From Candidatus Aquicultor sp. (GTDB lineage: Bacteria; Actinomycetota; Aquicultoria; Aquicultorales; Aquicultoraceae): a stretch of DNA of 64,000 bases. A program made the translations under genes and the position numbers. Shown in pieces: positions 51,282 to 61,264 of this stretch. Location: NCBI GenBank assembly GCA_036504445.1, contig DASXVE010000024.1, positions 62,001-126,000 of the forward strand, written 5' to 3'. The number at the start of each line of letters is the position of its first letter. Position 1 is the first letter of the stretch. The notes below the pieces were generated by a model. That model was not told the origin of the DNA. It ran no database searches and saw only the letters and a list, made by a program, of their open reading frames with translations.

Positions 51282-53474
51282 TTAAATTATTCGTGCTTGT
51301 CTGCCTAAATATAGCGAGTTCAAGGTTACTGTTATTGTGCTGGCTGACATTGCTAGGGCTGCGACTTGTGGGCTGAGAAGTAATCCCGTCGAGGGATAAA
51401 ACATACCTGCGGCAACAGGTAAAGCAATGGCGTTGTAACCGATAGCCCAGGCGATATTCTGCCTGATCTTGCCCATGACGAGCCTGCCGAGGCGAATAGC
51501 CCGCACAACATCGCGCGGGTCGTTTTTGACGAGTACGATTGAGCCTGTTTCGATTGCAACATCGGTGCCCGCCCCAATAGCAATCCCGAGGTCGGCTTGT
51601 GCGAGCGCTGGCGCATCGTTGATACCGTCGCCGACCATGGCAACGAGTTTGCCGCGTCCTTGCAGTTCCCGTACCTTTTCGGCTTTCTGAGCCGGCAGAA
51701 CTTCAGCGAACACGGTAGTAATACCGAGCTCGCCGGCGACCTCGTCGGCGGTAGCACGGTTATCCCCGGTGATCATGGCGACATCAATACTCATATCGCG
51801 AAGCTGCCGGACCGCTTGCTTTGATTCGGGCCGTATGCGGTCGGCAAGCCCGATGACGCCCTGTATGACATCATCTATCGCGACGTAGATAAGTGTCTGG
51901 CGGTTGCCTTTTTGCTTATCCGCCAGCTGTGATATCTCACGCACGTCGACCGATTCAGAGTTCATGAGGCTGGCGTTTCCCACCATGACCTTGCGACCTT
52001 CGATGGTGCCGACGGCACCGCGACCGGGCACAGCCCTATAGTTGGAAACCTGCGGCAAATCAATAATTCCCCTTGCGCGCGCCGCCTCGATTATCGACTT
52101 TGCGATGGCGTGCTCGGAGCCAAGTTCGAGCCCGGCGACCAGGCGAAGTAATTCGTCTCGCGAGAGCGGACCGGCAGTTACGATATCCAGCACTTCAGGG
52201 TGTCCAACCGTGAGCGTACCTGTTTTATCAAATAGCACGGTGTTGATACGGGCGGCCCGCTCGAAGGCAAGCGCGTTCTTTGTGAGAATACCCTTTCGCG
52301 CGCCGGCACCGGTGCCGACCACAATCGCTATCGGCGTGGCAAGCGCCAGCGCATCCGGGCACGCAATAACAACCGTCGAGATACCGGCGGTCAGCGCAAA
52401 CAAAAACCCCTGGTTAGTAAATGCGAGCCACACAAGAAACGCGAGTAAGCCGCCGCCGAGCGCTACCGGTACGAGGTAGGCCGCCACCCGGTCGATGACG
52501 CGCTGCACCGGGGCGCGCGTCCGCTGCGCCGCCGTTACCATGTTAACGATTTGGCTGAGCGTCGTGTCCTCGCCGACTTTCATGGCGAGCATCCGAAACG
52601 CGCCTTCCTGGTTAATTGTGCCGCCGATTGCTTCATCCCCTACACCTTTGGGAACAGGTATCGACTCACCGGTGATCGCGGATTGGTCGATCGACGATTC
52701 ACCGTCGACGATCACACCGTCGACCGGCACCTTTTCGCCGGGTCGAACAAGGAGAACATCGCCTTGCTTAACGTCTGCGACCGGCACCTCTTTGATTTCG
52801 CCGTCGCTGACGAGGTTTGCAGTGGCGGGAACGAGACTTAGAAGCGATTGGATAGCTTCGCTGGTGCGCCCGCGAGCCGCCATCTCAAGCCAGTGCCCGA
52901 GCAACACGAAGGTGAGCAGCATCGTTGCCGCTTCGTAAAAGGTGGGAGCTCTGAAAATAAAAGTTGCCGCGACGCTGTAGAGATAGGCAGCCAGAACGGC
53001 AACCGAGACCAGAACTGCCATATTGGTTGTGCGGTGTTTCAAAGCATGCCAGGCACCGGTGAAGAAAAACCAACCCCCGTAAAAAACGGCGGGTGTGGCG
53101 AGAATGAAGTGAAACAGGTTGAGGTCGATGGGCACCGGCACGCTGCGCCTGAGAATCGTTGTGCCGATCGGCGACGTAATAACGATAATCGCCGTTAGAA
53201 TGGCGGTTACGATGAAAGCATTGCGGAGCTGTTTTACCATTTCAGGGCCGTGAGCAACATGCTCGGTTTCAAAACCGTACTCCGATTGCCATGCGGGTGC
53301 AACTATTTCATGCCCAGCGTGCCCGGCACCTTCACCGGCTGCTCCATGCTTTCTATCACCTTGGTGTACATGATTATGTGCTTCTTCAACACCATGTTGT
53401 TCATGGCTTTGTTCGGCCTCGCTGTCATGATTGTGCGCTTGCTTTTCATTATGGTCATGCTTGTGAGTATTCAC
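51282..53474 (-). CDS. P1B-type heavy-metal ATPase with CPD motif
   Basis: About 730 residues from GTG 53474 (AAGGCGGGG upstream); a frame from 53579 is possible. N-terminus is His-rich (HKHDHNEK, HNHDSE) in place of an HMA domain. TM segments follow; the transmembrane metal motif is ACPDALALATP (CPD at 52361-52353), not CPC, CPH or SPC. Catalytic DKTGTLT, TGDNRATA and GDGINDAPALAQAD are intact; the nucleotide-site pair reads SEHA instead of SEHP. Probably exports copper, or another soft metal. Substrate class uncertain. Confidence 0.85.
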   Translation of the reverse strand: MNTHKHDHNEKQAHNHDSEAEQSHEQHGVEEAHNHVHQGDRKHGAAGEGAGHAGHEIVAPAWQSEYGFETEHVAHGPEMVKQLRNAFIVTAILTAIIVITSPIGTTILRRSVPVPIDLNLFHFILATPAVFYGGWFFFTGAWHALKHRTTNMAVLVSVAVLAAYLYSVAATFIFRAPTFYEAATMLLTFVLLGHWLEMAARGRTSEAIQSLLSLVPATANLVSDGEIKEVPVADVKQGDVLLVRPGEKVPVDGVIVDGESSIDQSAITGESIPVPKGVGDEAIGGTINQEGAFRMLAMKVGEDTTLSQIVNMVTAAQRTRAPVQRVIDRVAAYLVPVALGGGLLAFLVWLAFTNQGFLFALTAGISTVVIACPDALALATPIAIVVGTGAGARKGILTKNALAFERAARINTVLFDKTGTLTVGHPEVLDIVTAGPLSRDELLRLVAGLELGSEHAIAKSIIEAARARGIIDLPQVSNYRAVPGRGAVGTIEGRKVMVGNASLMNSESVDVREISQLADKQKGNRQTLIYVAIDDVIQGVIGLADRIRPESKQAVRQLRDMSIDVAMITGDNRATADEVAGELGITTVFAEVLPAQKAEKVRELQGRGKLVAMVGDGINDAPALAQADLGIAIGAGTDVAIETGSIVLVKNDPRDVVRAIRLGRLVMGKIRQNIAWAIGYNAIALPVAAGMFYPSTGLLLSPQVAALAMSASTITVTLNSLYLGRQARII

Positions 53475-53726
53475 GTCTATCCCCGCCTTATAAAATACTA
53501 TGGTATTATTACCCATCTTTTCTAGGTAATATGCGCTTTTCTGCCTGTTAAGTGACCGCTTTGGCCCAAATCGTTGCATGCTTCTCCTGGGCTATGCCAT
53601 TCGCAGTTTGATCTGGTCCCATAAGCTAGGGCGATTCAACAACCTCTTAACTGGGGATATATATGACGACAAGAAGAGTGACGAGCAAGAGGTTTGCATG
53701 GGATATACCTTGATACTACGGAGCGG

Positions 53727-54104
53727 ATGGCTTGCGACCTGTGTGGGCTGCCGGTTACCGGTATGGCATACACGTGGAAAGGCGATGAGAATAATCAAGA
53801 AGATACGAAAATCTTTTGCTGCCGTGGCTGCCTGCAGGTGTATGAGCTGGCGTGCGAGCTTGGCCTCGACGTAAGCCACTACGATAACGTCAGGAATCAT
53901 GTTCGGGACCGGTGTCAGAAGAACCGGGGCTTTAACGGGTACGCGGCGGATATCAGCGTGGACGGAATGTGGTGCCCGTCGTGCACGCTCCTGATTGAAA
54001 CAGCGCTTTTGAGGAAATCCGGTATCTTAAATGCGGAGGTCAACTGCATTTCGGGGTCGGCCCGTATTCACTGCGACCCGTCGCTTGTAACCGAGGCCGG
54101 GTAA
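53727..54104 (+). pseudogene. Truncated CcoI/FixI-like ATPase N-terminus
   Basis: Start ATG 53727 after GGAGCGG. Reads MACDLCGLPV, FCCRGCLQVYELACELG and the HMA site GMWCPSCTLLIE, then ends at 54102-54104 before any transmembrane or catalytic domain. In CcoI/FixI such an N-terminus precedes a full copper ATPase used for cbb3 oxidase assembly. A fragment reading FVGLVMMSSVPAFVWAF lies on the minus strand just beyond, so the region is scrambled. A functional short metal carrier is a less likely alternative. Confidence 0.65.
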
Positions 54105-54258
54105 AACGCCCACACAAATGCCGGTACACTGGACATCATTACCAGACCGACGAAAATCTGGCTGGACACCATCCAGCCAAGGCCCTAGAAGCCGCACGTT
54201 GCGCAAAAAAATTCAATACCGATTCGCGCCGGTGGGTTGAAAAGCGGCATGTCGGGCG

Positions 54259-54429
54259 TCACCGGCCCGACATAACGGCGGATTCTCTCACGTGCGATAA
54301 TCGCTTAGTATCATTCGTAGCCGTTTGATGATTACTTCGCGCCGATAGTAATGCGCCCACCGTAAGCACCAGGCCTATTGCGATAAACACAATAAGCGAT
54401 ATTGCAACCACGTACATCGCAACTAGCAT
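54259..54429 (-). CDS. Small single-helix membrane protein, 56 aa
   Basis: ATG 54429 with GGGAGGC 6 bases upstream. One hydrophobic helix (about 2-30, VAMYVVAISLIVFIAIGLVL), then a polar tail (RSNHQTATNDTKRL). Not assigned to a family; a CcoS-like role is a guess from its position. After its stop the other frame continues with PVTPDMPLFNPPARIGIEFF and then a stop, so it may be the head of a frameshifted longer gene. Confidence 0.5.
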   Translation of the reverse strand: MLVAMYVVAISLIVFIAIGLVLTVGALLSARSNHQTATNDTKRLSHVRESAVMSGR

Positions 54430-54441
54430 GCAAATGCCTCC

Positions 54442-55589
54442 CTATGCAACCGCTTCGGTGACCGGTTGCCGCTCCGCATACACCTTCATTGAAGCGATAG
54501 AGTCGCTTACCAAAAGCTCCGCCAGCCGCACCATATACTCCTGTTTGTGTGCCGGTAGCCGGTGCAAATTCTTCAGCTTATTCCGATAGAATCGCATAAA
54601 CGCGTTACTCAATAACCCGGATAATTGTCGCGAGTCATTGCGTCGGGCTTGATTATTGGGTTAATGAGGTTGATATCTATCAAGAATGCCCCGGTCGCGC
54701 ACAATGTCATTGGCTCTGGTTTCAACCAAAAGCTCGATATTAAGATCTTCTTTAACAAGGCGTTTAAGAATGTATGCCCAGCGGTCTCGATCGAGTGTAG
54801 GATACTCATCGGCCACCTCGACAGTATCCACCCCGAAGCGCTCGCGGAGCATCCTCAGTTCGGCGATTACCGATTCGGCGTCTCGTGCACGCCACGATTG
54901 TCTCCACGGCTTTTGCTGGGAGCAAAACGTGCAGGTATTCGTACACACCCGCGCCTAGCTCACAATTGCGAGCCTGGAATCTGGTTTTGCTCGGTAGTAG
55001 TAGAGCGGCCAGTCTATCATATCCCATGCAACCGGCAACATATCGAGGTCTTCAATAAGAGACCGGTCCGGCGTGCTTGCGACCGCCCCCGAAGCATCGA
55101 CGAACGATATGCCATGAACCTTTTGAGGCATATCACCAGCGTTTATACAGGTAAGAAGCTCGGGAAATGAATGCTCACCCTCACCGCGAACAACGTAACC
55201 GACTACCCCATCGCGGAGAACTTCGCGAGCCATAAACGTCGGATGGACCCGCCGATAACCGTTACAACACCGGGCATAACTTGCTTCGATAACCTCAGCA
55301 CCTCTATTGCCGTATTAACTGTGGCGGTATAGGCCGTTGTCGCAACAACATCCGGCTGCGCTTCAGCTATGTGCTCTTTTACCTGATCAATCGTGTCAAA
55401 GCGCGACATGGCATCATATATCTCAACGTCAAACCCCGCGTTCTTAAGTGATCCGGCCAGGGAGGCCAGACCAAGCGGCATCCAGACGCCTACCGACTCA
55501 ACCATGCCGCAGTGGTATGGCGGCGTAATGAGAAGAACCTTGCGTAGTTTCGTAGGCAACCCTCCCTTGAAGTATAACGTGCCTTCCAA
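54442..55589 (-). pseudogene. Broken B12-binding radical SAM gene
   Basis: N-terminal B12-binding domain (KVLLITPPYH, GLASLAGSLKNAGFDVEIYD, VTVIGG) runs to about 55245, where a 1-base loss shifts the frame; it resumes as HPTFMAREVLRDGVVGYVVRG. A TAG at 54957-54955 stops it just before CTNTCTFCSQQ (CxxxCxxC). After RDRGILDRY a large part of the barrel is missing, and LINPIIKPDAMTRD and LSNAFMRFYRNKLKNLHRL follow in different frames to a stop at 54442. BchE-like/class B family; now non-functional. Confidence 0.8.
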
Positions 55590-55762
55590 TTACCCAGCAG
55601 AAGTTGCCGCTAAACACGTAGGAAAGGTTTTTAGGTGGAGTATGGTAAAGGAACAAGAGCCAAAAGGCTCGAATGGCTAGCGCATACTCGCTAGATTCAT
55701 GCTGGTAGAAAAGATGCCCTTACCCTACATTCTTGATTCGACCTATACGGCACCGACCCTTA

Positions 55763-56281
55763 CTAGTGGCGCCGTATATATTTTATCCTCTTTTTTGTCT
55801 GGGTAACCTGCAATACCTTAGGAACGACGCTGATCGACCCATCGACTTCAAGAACTGCGCCCTGCACGTCCGATATTTTATTGATGCCGTGCTCGCGAAG
55901 CGCAGCCTCGAGTTCGTCGTAGGTTATTTTCTCTCTGGTTAAATTCGATTCGATTACCTTGCCATCGTGAATTAACAGGGTCGGTTTTCCAACGGTAAGC
56001 TCCTGCAAAATACGGCTGCGGTCGGCTATAGCTGAGACAAGATAATTGATGCCGAGAAGCGTAAGTGCGGCGACTATGCCCCCGGACAGCGATGTGTCGG
56101 GCCCCACCATCGCATTTTGCACGGCATTAGCGATAAGAAGCACAAGGACGAGATCAAATGGGGTAAACTGCCCAATTTCACGCTTGCCGGTCAAGCGCAA
56201 CCCGATCAGAACCACGAAATAGATGACCGCGGTACGGGTAAATATCTGCACAAACGGTATCGCCGATACCAAGGGCCCCAT
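55763..56281 (-). CDS. YetF/DUF421-family membrane protein
   Basis: 172 residues. Three hydrophobic segments near 9-30, 42-60 and 65-85, with the DUF421 signature RLTGKREIGQFTPFDLVLVL and a soluble C-terminal domain (GKPTLLIHDGKV, EKITYDELEAALREHGI). Function poorly known. A lone gene. Confidence 0.88.
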   Translation of the reverse strand: MGPLVSAIPFVQIFTRTAVIYFVVLIGLRLTGKREIGQFTPFDLVLVLLIANAVQNAMVGPDTSLSGGIVAALTLLGINYLVSAIADRSRILQELTVGKPTLLIHDGKVIESNLTREKITYDELEAALREHGINKISDVQGAVLEVDGSISVVPKVLQVTQTKKRIKYIRRH

Positions 56282-56673
56282 GAGCTTCCTCCTCTCATCG
56301 TACTGCTTGTCATATCTATATACCCACTAAGCGCAATTATGTTTCGTTGCAGAGCGGCTTGCCGGGCTCTTTATCAGGACATTGGCTGCCGAATGAGGGC
56401 TTAGGCCGGCTAATCTTATGCCGATAAGATAATCATGCCACGGTAATTATTGCGCTGCTTTCATTGCAGCCAAATTGTTCGTGGCCGTAGCGCATTAAGT
56501 GTAAAATTTATCAGCAACCTGGTACTATGGGTAGCTAGCTGGGCAACAAAAGTTTACAATACGGTATACTGTTACGTGCTTTTTAATGACATATCATATT
56601 TATCAATATCTTTTCAGGGTATGAATTGAAGTATGTTTTGCATATAGCGCATACATGATACAGGATAAACAGT
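56282..56673. other. Intergenic region, 392 bp
   Basis: Divergent space between the YetF-like and polysaccharide deacetylase genes. Contains a short dyad (CTTATGCCGATAAG near 56415) and an AT-rich stretch before 56674. No gene or clear promoter seen. Confidence 0.4.
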
Positions 56674-57783
56674 ATGGTTAAGGACAAGAATAAGCAAAGA
56701 AACAGGCGGATTACGATTGCAAGTGTTATCATCACTGTTCTCGTATTGGCTGTGTTAGTGGCTGCCTATATTGGCCCAAGTGGAGCCATAAGCGTAAAAA
56801 ACGTGCGAACCTTGATCATGGGCACAACAAGCCCCGGCGGGCACAAAGAACAAAGCAAGCCGAACCATGCCGCAAAACAAGAAACCGAGAACATCCCGAC
56901 CTATGAAGAAACACCGATTGTAGCTTCGGAAAACCTCGACCCGATCATTGAGGAATCAAGCACTATCGAAACGACCACCATTACGCCGCCTGCGAATACG
57001 TCAAAGCCAGACACCCAACCGGGCGCATCTAGTTCTACTGGCGCGCAATCACGAAGCATACCGGGCTATATTCCGGTGCTCATGTATCACTGCGTTAACG
57101 ATAAAACCAATTTTATAAACACCACCGAATATAATCTTACCGTCGACACGGGATCGTTCATGCAAGAGCTGGACTGGTTACAATCCCGCGGTTTTACCAT
57201 TGTGAGCCTTAATGATGCGTATAGCGGGTTGATTGAAGGAAAAAAACTGTCGCCGAACCCTATCGTTTTGACGTTCGATGACGGATCGGCTGATTCATAT
57301 ACGGTTGTCTATCCAATCTTGAAACAACGCGGTGCGAGCGGCACGTTCTTTGTTCTTCCCGAGCGCGTGGACCGCGGTCGCGGTCTTACCTGGCCGCAGG
57401 TAATTGAAATGGCTAACAACGGCATGCAGATTGAATCGCATACTATGAAGCACTCCGACCTTGTTACGCTCCCATTGGATAAAGTTACGTACGAACTGCA
57501 ACAATCAAAGGCTGAGATTGAGAAGAAAACCGGCTATCCGGTAAATTTCCTTGCGTATCCATTTGGCGATTACAACGTCCAGGTCATGGACGCTGTACGA
57601 GCCGCCGGTTATAAAGCCGCGTTTACAACCAGACAAGGTCTGTGGCTTCCCAGTGACTTCCTCCTAAAGCTAAAACGGGTTCGAGTGTCTCGCGGCGAGT
57701 CCATCGAATTGTTCGAGGCGATGCTCCCAGCAAGCAAGCACACAGCAAAACCGTTAACAACACCCGGCAATAGTTCACGCTAA
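56674..57783 (+). CDS. Membrane-anchored polysaccharide deacetylase
   Basis: 369 residues. N-terminal TM (about 13-33), Thr/Ser/Pro-rich linker (about 60-125), NodB domain (about 130-350). Marks: PVLMYHCV, LTFDDGSADSYTVVYPIL (metal Asp pair), HTMKHSDL (HxxxH), and LAYPFGDYN. Removes acetyl groups from cell-wall or surface polysaccharide. Its stop is immediately before the converging UbiB-like gene. Confidence 0.9.
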   Translation: MVKDKNKQRNRRITIASVIITVLVLAVLVAAYIGPSGAISVKNVRTLIMGTTSPGGHKEQSKPNHAAKQETENIPTYEETPIVASENLDPIIEESSTIETTTITPPANTSKPDTQPGASSSTGAQSRSIPGYIPVLMYHCVNDKTNFINTTEYNLTVDTGSFMQELDWLQSRGFTIVSLNDAYSGLIEGKKLSPNPIVLTFDDGSADSYTVVYPILKQRGASGTFFVLPERVDRGRGLTWPQVIEMANNGMQIESHTMKHSDLVTLPLDKVTYELQQSKAEIEKKTGYPVNFLAYPFGDYNVQVMDAVRAAGYKAAFTTRQGLWLPSDFLLKLKRVRVSRGESIELFEAMLPASKHTAKPLTTPGNSSR

Positions 57784-57784
57784 C

Positions 57785-59410
57785 TTATTCTCCATCGCGG
57801 CGACCAGGGTTTCTCCCGAAACGAATAAATACCAGAAAGAACCCGCTGAAGATGAGTAATGCAGCCCCGATGATACCTGCGATGAGGCGATTTACAATCT
57901 TGCTAACTATAGCTAGCTCTTCATCAAGCCTCGGCTGGTTGGTAACGATCGAAAACTCACCGCGCGAGACTTGCCCTAAAACCCGCCTCACCTGTTGCGT
58001 TCCGCGCGTGCTGATATCCACCAATTCAACGAATGAGCGCAGCGCCCGTTTAGCTAAGGCATAAGGCGAGTAGGTTTCTTCCCACAGTTTTCGTGCAAAC
58101 GGCCTGGTGGCCTCGGCGAAATTAAAGTTCGGGTCGAGCTGAACGACGAGACTCTCCTCCATAACAATCGTTTTAACCAGAAGCGCAAGATTGGCAGGCA
58201 TACGCAAGTTGTGGAGGCGAACCAGCGATGTGACATCATTGAGGATTCTCTTGATATCGATCTCATCAATAGAAAGCCCGTAATACTGGGCGAGCAGTAT
58301 ACTTATATCGCTTCTGAGCTCGGTAACACGTTCGACCCGTCCGATAATCCCCAGATCAGAATACGCGTTAATAATACCATCGGGGTTTTGCTGCGAGATT
58401 GCGATAAAGAGCTCGACGAGGCCGCCTTTGGTTTCCTGGTCGACGTAGCCGACCATCCCAAAATCAACGATGGCGATAACACTGTCTTCCATGACGTAAA
58501 AGTTTGCAGGATGCGGGTCTGCGTGGAAATACCCGTGGTCAAATACCTGTTTTAGCAATATTTCGGCACTGCGGTGCGCGACGAGCACCGGGTCGATCCC
58601 GGCGCGCACAAGCGCCTCAACATTATTGATACGAAGTCCCGCGAGACGTTCAAGGGTTATAACGCCGTCGGTAGTGTAATCCCAGTAAATGCGGGGGATA
58701 CGCACGCGATCATCGTTTTTAAATTCTTCGCTGAAACGCTCTGCGTTTCTGCCCTCTTGAATATAATCGAGCTCGTGAAGGAGCGTTTGCGTGAACTCGC
58801 GCGCGATACCGACAAAATCATAGTTTTTCCCGATAGCCAACCGCCTGCTTGCAACGCGCGCGAGCTGCATTATGATGTCGACATCGACCGCCACTTGCTC
58901 CTGAACCCCGGGGCGTTTTACCTTTACAACCACATGCTCACCGGAAATAAGTATCGCGGCATGCACCTGGCCGATCGAGGCGCTCGCAAGCGGTACTGGG
59001 TCGAAATACGCAAATATGGCATCCAGAGGCTTTTCTAGCTCACGTTCAATTTCCTGCTTAATAAGATTGGTGCCCGCGGGCGGCACTTGATCTAGAAGTT
59101 TCTCGAGCTCGGACGTATACTCGGGCGGCAACAGGTCAACACGAGTGCTCAATACTTGACCCATCTTAATAAAGGTTGTGCCGAGGTCTTCAATAAGCAG
59201 GCGAAGGCGCACGGCCGGGTTCAGTTGTTCGGGTTCCTTCCGTGGGCCGAAAATGCTTATTCGAATCGGCGAGAACCTTGTGAGGCCAAGCTCGGCAACA
59301 AGAAACCCAAATCCGTTCCGTATGAGAGCGCTCGCAATCTGTCGATAGCGATTTCTGTATTGGCGCGATAGCACGAGGCGCAAACCGACGTGTGGGAGTA
59401 TTCCTGCCAC
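57785..59410 (-). CDS. UbiB/ABC1/ADCK-family atypical kinase
   Basis: 541 residues. KxGQ in DLGTTFIKMGQVLSTR, AASIGQVH-like ASASIGQVHAA, VKVKRPGV, FHADPHPANFYV and VDFGMVG: full set of ABC1 motifs. Two hydrophobic C-terminal helices (about 500-530). Family role: quinone or other isoprenoid lipid synthesis support via ATPase activity. Whether this organism makes ubiquinone or menaquinone is not shown. Confidence 0.92.
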   Translation of the reverse strand: MAGILPHVGLRLVLSRQYRNRYRQIASALIRNGFGFLVAELGLTRFSPIRISIFGPRKEPEQLNPAVRLRLLIEDLGTTFIKMGQVLSTRVDLLPPEYTSELEKLLDQVPPAGTNLIKQEIERELEKPLDAIFAYFDPVPLASASIGQVHAAILISGEHVVVKVKRPGVQEQVAVDVDIIMQLARVASRRLAIGKNYDFVGIAREFTQTLLHELDYIQEGRNAERFSEEFKNDDRVRIPRIYWDYTTDGVITLERLAGLRINNVEALVRAGIDPVLVAHRSAEILLKQVFDHGYFHADPHPANFYVMEDSVIAIVDFGMVGYVDQETKGGLVELFIAISQQNPDGIINAYSDLGIIGRVERVTELRSDISILLAQYYGLSIDEIDIKRILNDVTSLVRLHNLRMPANLALLVKTIVMEESLVVQLDPNFNFAEATRPFARKLWEETYSPYALAKRALRSFVELVDISTRGTQQVRRVLGQVSRGEFSIVTNQPRLDEELAIVSKIVNRLIAGIIGAALLIFSGFFLVFIRFGRNPGRRDGE

Positions 59411-59573
59411 TTCTATAGCTCCTTACCAAAAAATAAGCCATTGCGGCTCTTATCGTATTGATACCCCTTTTAGCTGGTTGCTAACTACACCAGCAGAAAT
59501 GCTACGAGGCGGCTCAAACGAGCAAATGCTAAGCAGTGCCGAAGAGCTTAAAAGGGCGCGCTCGTTTGTAAGG

Positions 59574-59581
59574 CTAACTAG
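59574..59581. repeat. Target-site duplication, left copy (8 bp)
   Basis: CTAACTAG directly before the IS left end; identical copy at 61185-61192. Confidence 0.8.
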
Positions 59582-61184
59582 TTCCCCCTGAAAAAGTCGG
59601 TGAAATATTAGTGAAGTTTTAGGCCAAAACAATAGGAATTCCCAGCTCAGATAGCGAATCTATACTTTGAGAGAAGAAAGATAGCAACCGAGAAAGGAAT
59701 TCCTATGACACCTATTGTGACCGAAGTGAGAACTCCCGACAAGGGGGTGAGCGCATGTTAAGGATAGAGGCTACTGTGCAGATGAATCTGTGTGAGGCGC
59801 TGCTTCCCAAGCAGGTATTTGAACTTAACGAGGAGCTTGCAAATGTTGATGCACTGCTTGATGATGAGGCCATCACGGCCGCATTTGCACAGGGGTTTGC
59901 TCAAGCCAAAGGCCGCCCCACGGTCCCCGCGCAAATGTATCTTCGCCTGATGTATTTGAAGTTTCGCTATTCCCTCGGCTATGAGGCTCTGGTAAAAGAG
60001 GTCTCTGATTCCCTGATGTGGAGAACGTTCTGCCGCATCGGCCTCGATGGGGCGGTGCCTGAGGCCACCACGCTTATCAAGCTCACGCACAAATACGGGG
60101 ATACAACTATTGAGGCGCTCAACGAAGCCCTCGTTAATCGGGCAGTTAAAGACAAGGTTGTCAGAGGTCGCAAGCTGCGCGTTGACACCACCGCGGTGGA
60201 GTCCGATATCGACTACCCCACCGATGCGGGGCTTCTCGCCAAGGGGGTAGCGGCAATAACAAGAGAAGTTAAGAAGCTTGACGCACAGGACGTTGCAGGG
60301 GGCCAGTTTCATAACAGAACCCGCTCGGTTAAATACCGCCTCCTTGAGATCGCCAAGTATGCAAGAAAACGCAGTGGCGATGCGCTCTCCGAGGTACGAG
60401 CAATTACCAGAAAGATAATGAAAACGGCTGAGAGTGTAGTGACCGAGGTAGAAGAGATCCTTGAGCGCATTACGACCGACAGCCAGCAGCACAGGAAGCT
60501 TGACAGCGTCCTTGCTGTAACAAAGAAGGTTATTGAGCAGACCAGAAAAGTAGAAGAGGCACAGCCTGTCAAAGATCGCATAGTCTCCCTGGTGGATGAA
60601 GACGCCCGCCCTATCCCCCGGGGCAAAAGAGCTATCGAGTTTGGCTACAAGGCACTCTTAACCGAAACCGAGGAGCGCATCATCATCGATTATGAGTGCC
60701 TAATCGGCAATCCAAACGATGAGACCCTGCTTGAAGATACGCTTATCAGATCGAAGGAAAAACTTGGCCGAGCCCCACGCTCAGTGGCAACGGACCGTGG
60801 CTTTGCAAGCAGCGCCAATGACAGTATGTGTGCCGAGCTCGGGATCAAGAGGATAAGCATGCCCAGAAAAGGAAGGCTCAGTAAGAAACGCAAAAGTTAT
60901 CAGAAGCAAAGCTGGTTTAAACGGTTGCAAAGGTTTAGAGCTGGAGGTGAGGCTACCATCAGTCTGCTGAAGCGCAAATATGGCCTTAAACGGACACGCT
61001 TGAGGGGTCACACGGGGGCTAAGATATGGGTCGGGTGGAGCATCCTGACACATAATTTAAGACGGCTGTCGGTTCTGACGGGTTGATCGGATAAATATCC
61101 ACCAAACACGGCCGCCGCTTGGGCTAAAACCAGTGCCAAGCGGCAGATAGAAAGATTCTTTTCAATGGTGTTTTTCAGGGGTAA
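59582..61184 (+). mobile_element. Complete ISNCY-like insertion sequence, 1603 bp
   Basis: Terminal inverted repeats of 14 bp with one mismatch: left TTCCCCCTGAAAAA, right (reverse) TTACCCCTGAAAAA. Flanked by CTAACTAG on both sides. Contains one full-length transposase. The intact ends and exact duplications indicate recent insertion between the UbiB-like and cytochrome genes, harming neither. Confidence 0.85.
59755..61086 (+). CDS. Transposase of the IS (ISNCY-like)
   Basis: 443 residues from ATG 59755. An 18-codon frame beginning at ATG 59704 overlaps it. N-terminal helical domain with YLRLMYLKFRYSLGYEALV, catalytic core with VDTTAVESDIDYP (first Asp), SVATDRGFASSAND (second Asp) and GGEATISLLKRKYGLKRTR (Glu). 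Long Glu/Lys-rich helical insert between the first two Asp residues. Appears undamaged. Confidence 0.9.
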   Translation: MLRIEATVQMNLCEALLPKQVFELNEELANVDALLDDEAITAAFAQGFAQAKGRPTVPAQMYLRLMYLKFRYSLGYEALVKEVSDSLMWRTFCRIGLDGAVPEATTLIKLTHKYGDTTIEALNEALVNRAVKDKVVRGRKLRVDTTAVESDIDYPTDAGLLAKGVAAITREVKKLDAQDVAGGQFHNRTRSVKYRLLEIAKYARKRSGDALSEVRAITRKIMKTAESVVTEVEEILERITTDSQQHRKLDSVLAVTKKVIEQTRKVEEAQPVKDRIVSLVDEDARPIPRGKRAIEFGYKALLTETEERIIIDYECLIGNPNDETLLEDTLIRSKEKLGRAPRSVATDRGFASSANDSMCAELGIKRISMPRKGRLSKKRKSYQKQSWFKRLQRFRAGGEATISLLKRKYGLKRTRLRGHTGAKIWVGWSILTHNLRRLSVLTG

Positions 61185-61192
61185 CTAACTAG
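61185..61192. repeat. Target-site duplication, right copy (8 bp)
   Basis: CTAACTAG immediately after the IS right end; matches 59574-59581. Confidence 0.8.
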
Positions 61193-61264
61193 CCATTACT
61201 ATGTTTATGTACTGGCTCGTTTGGGAATATTGCATATATTCTGATAAACGAAATGAGGGTGGAT

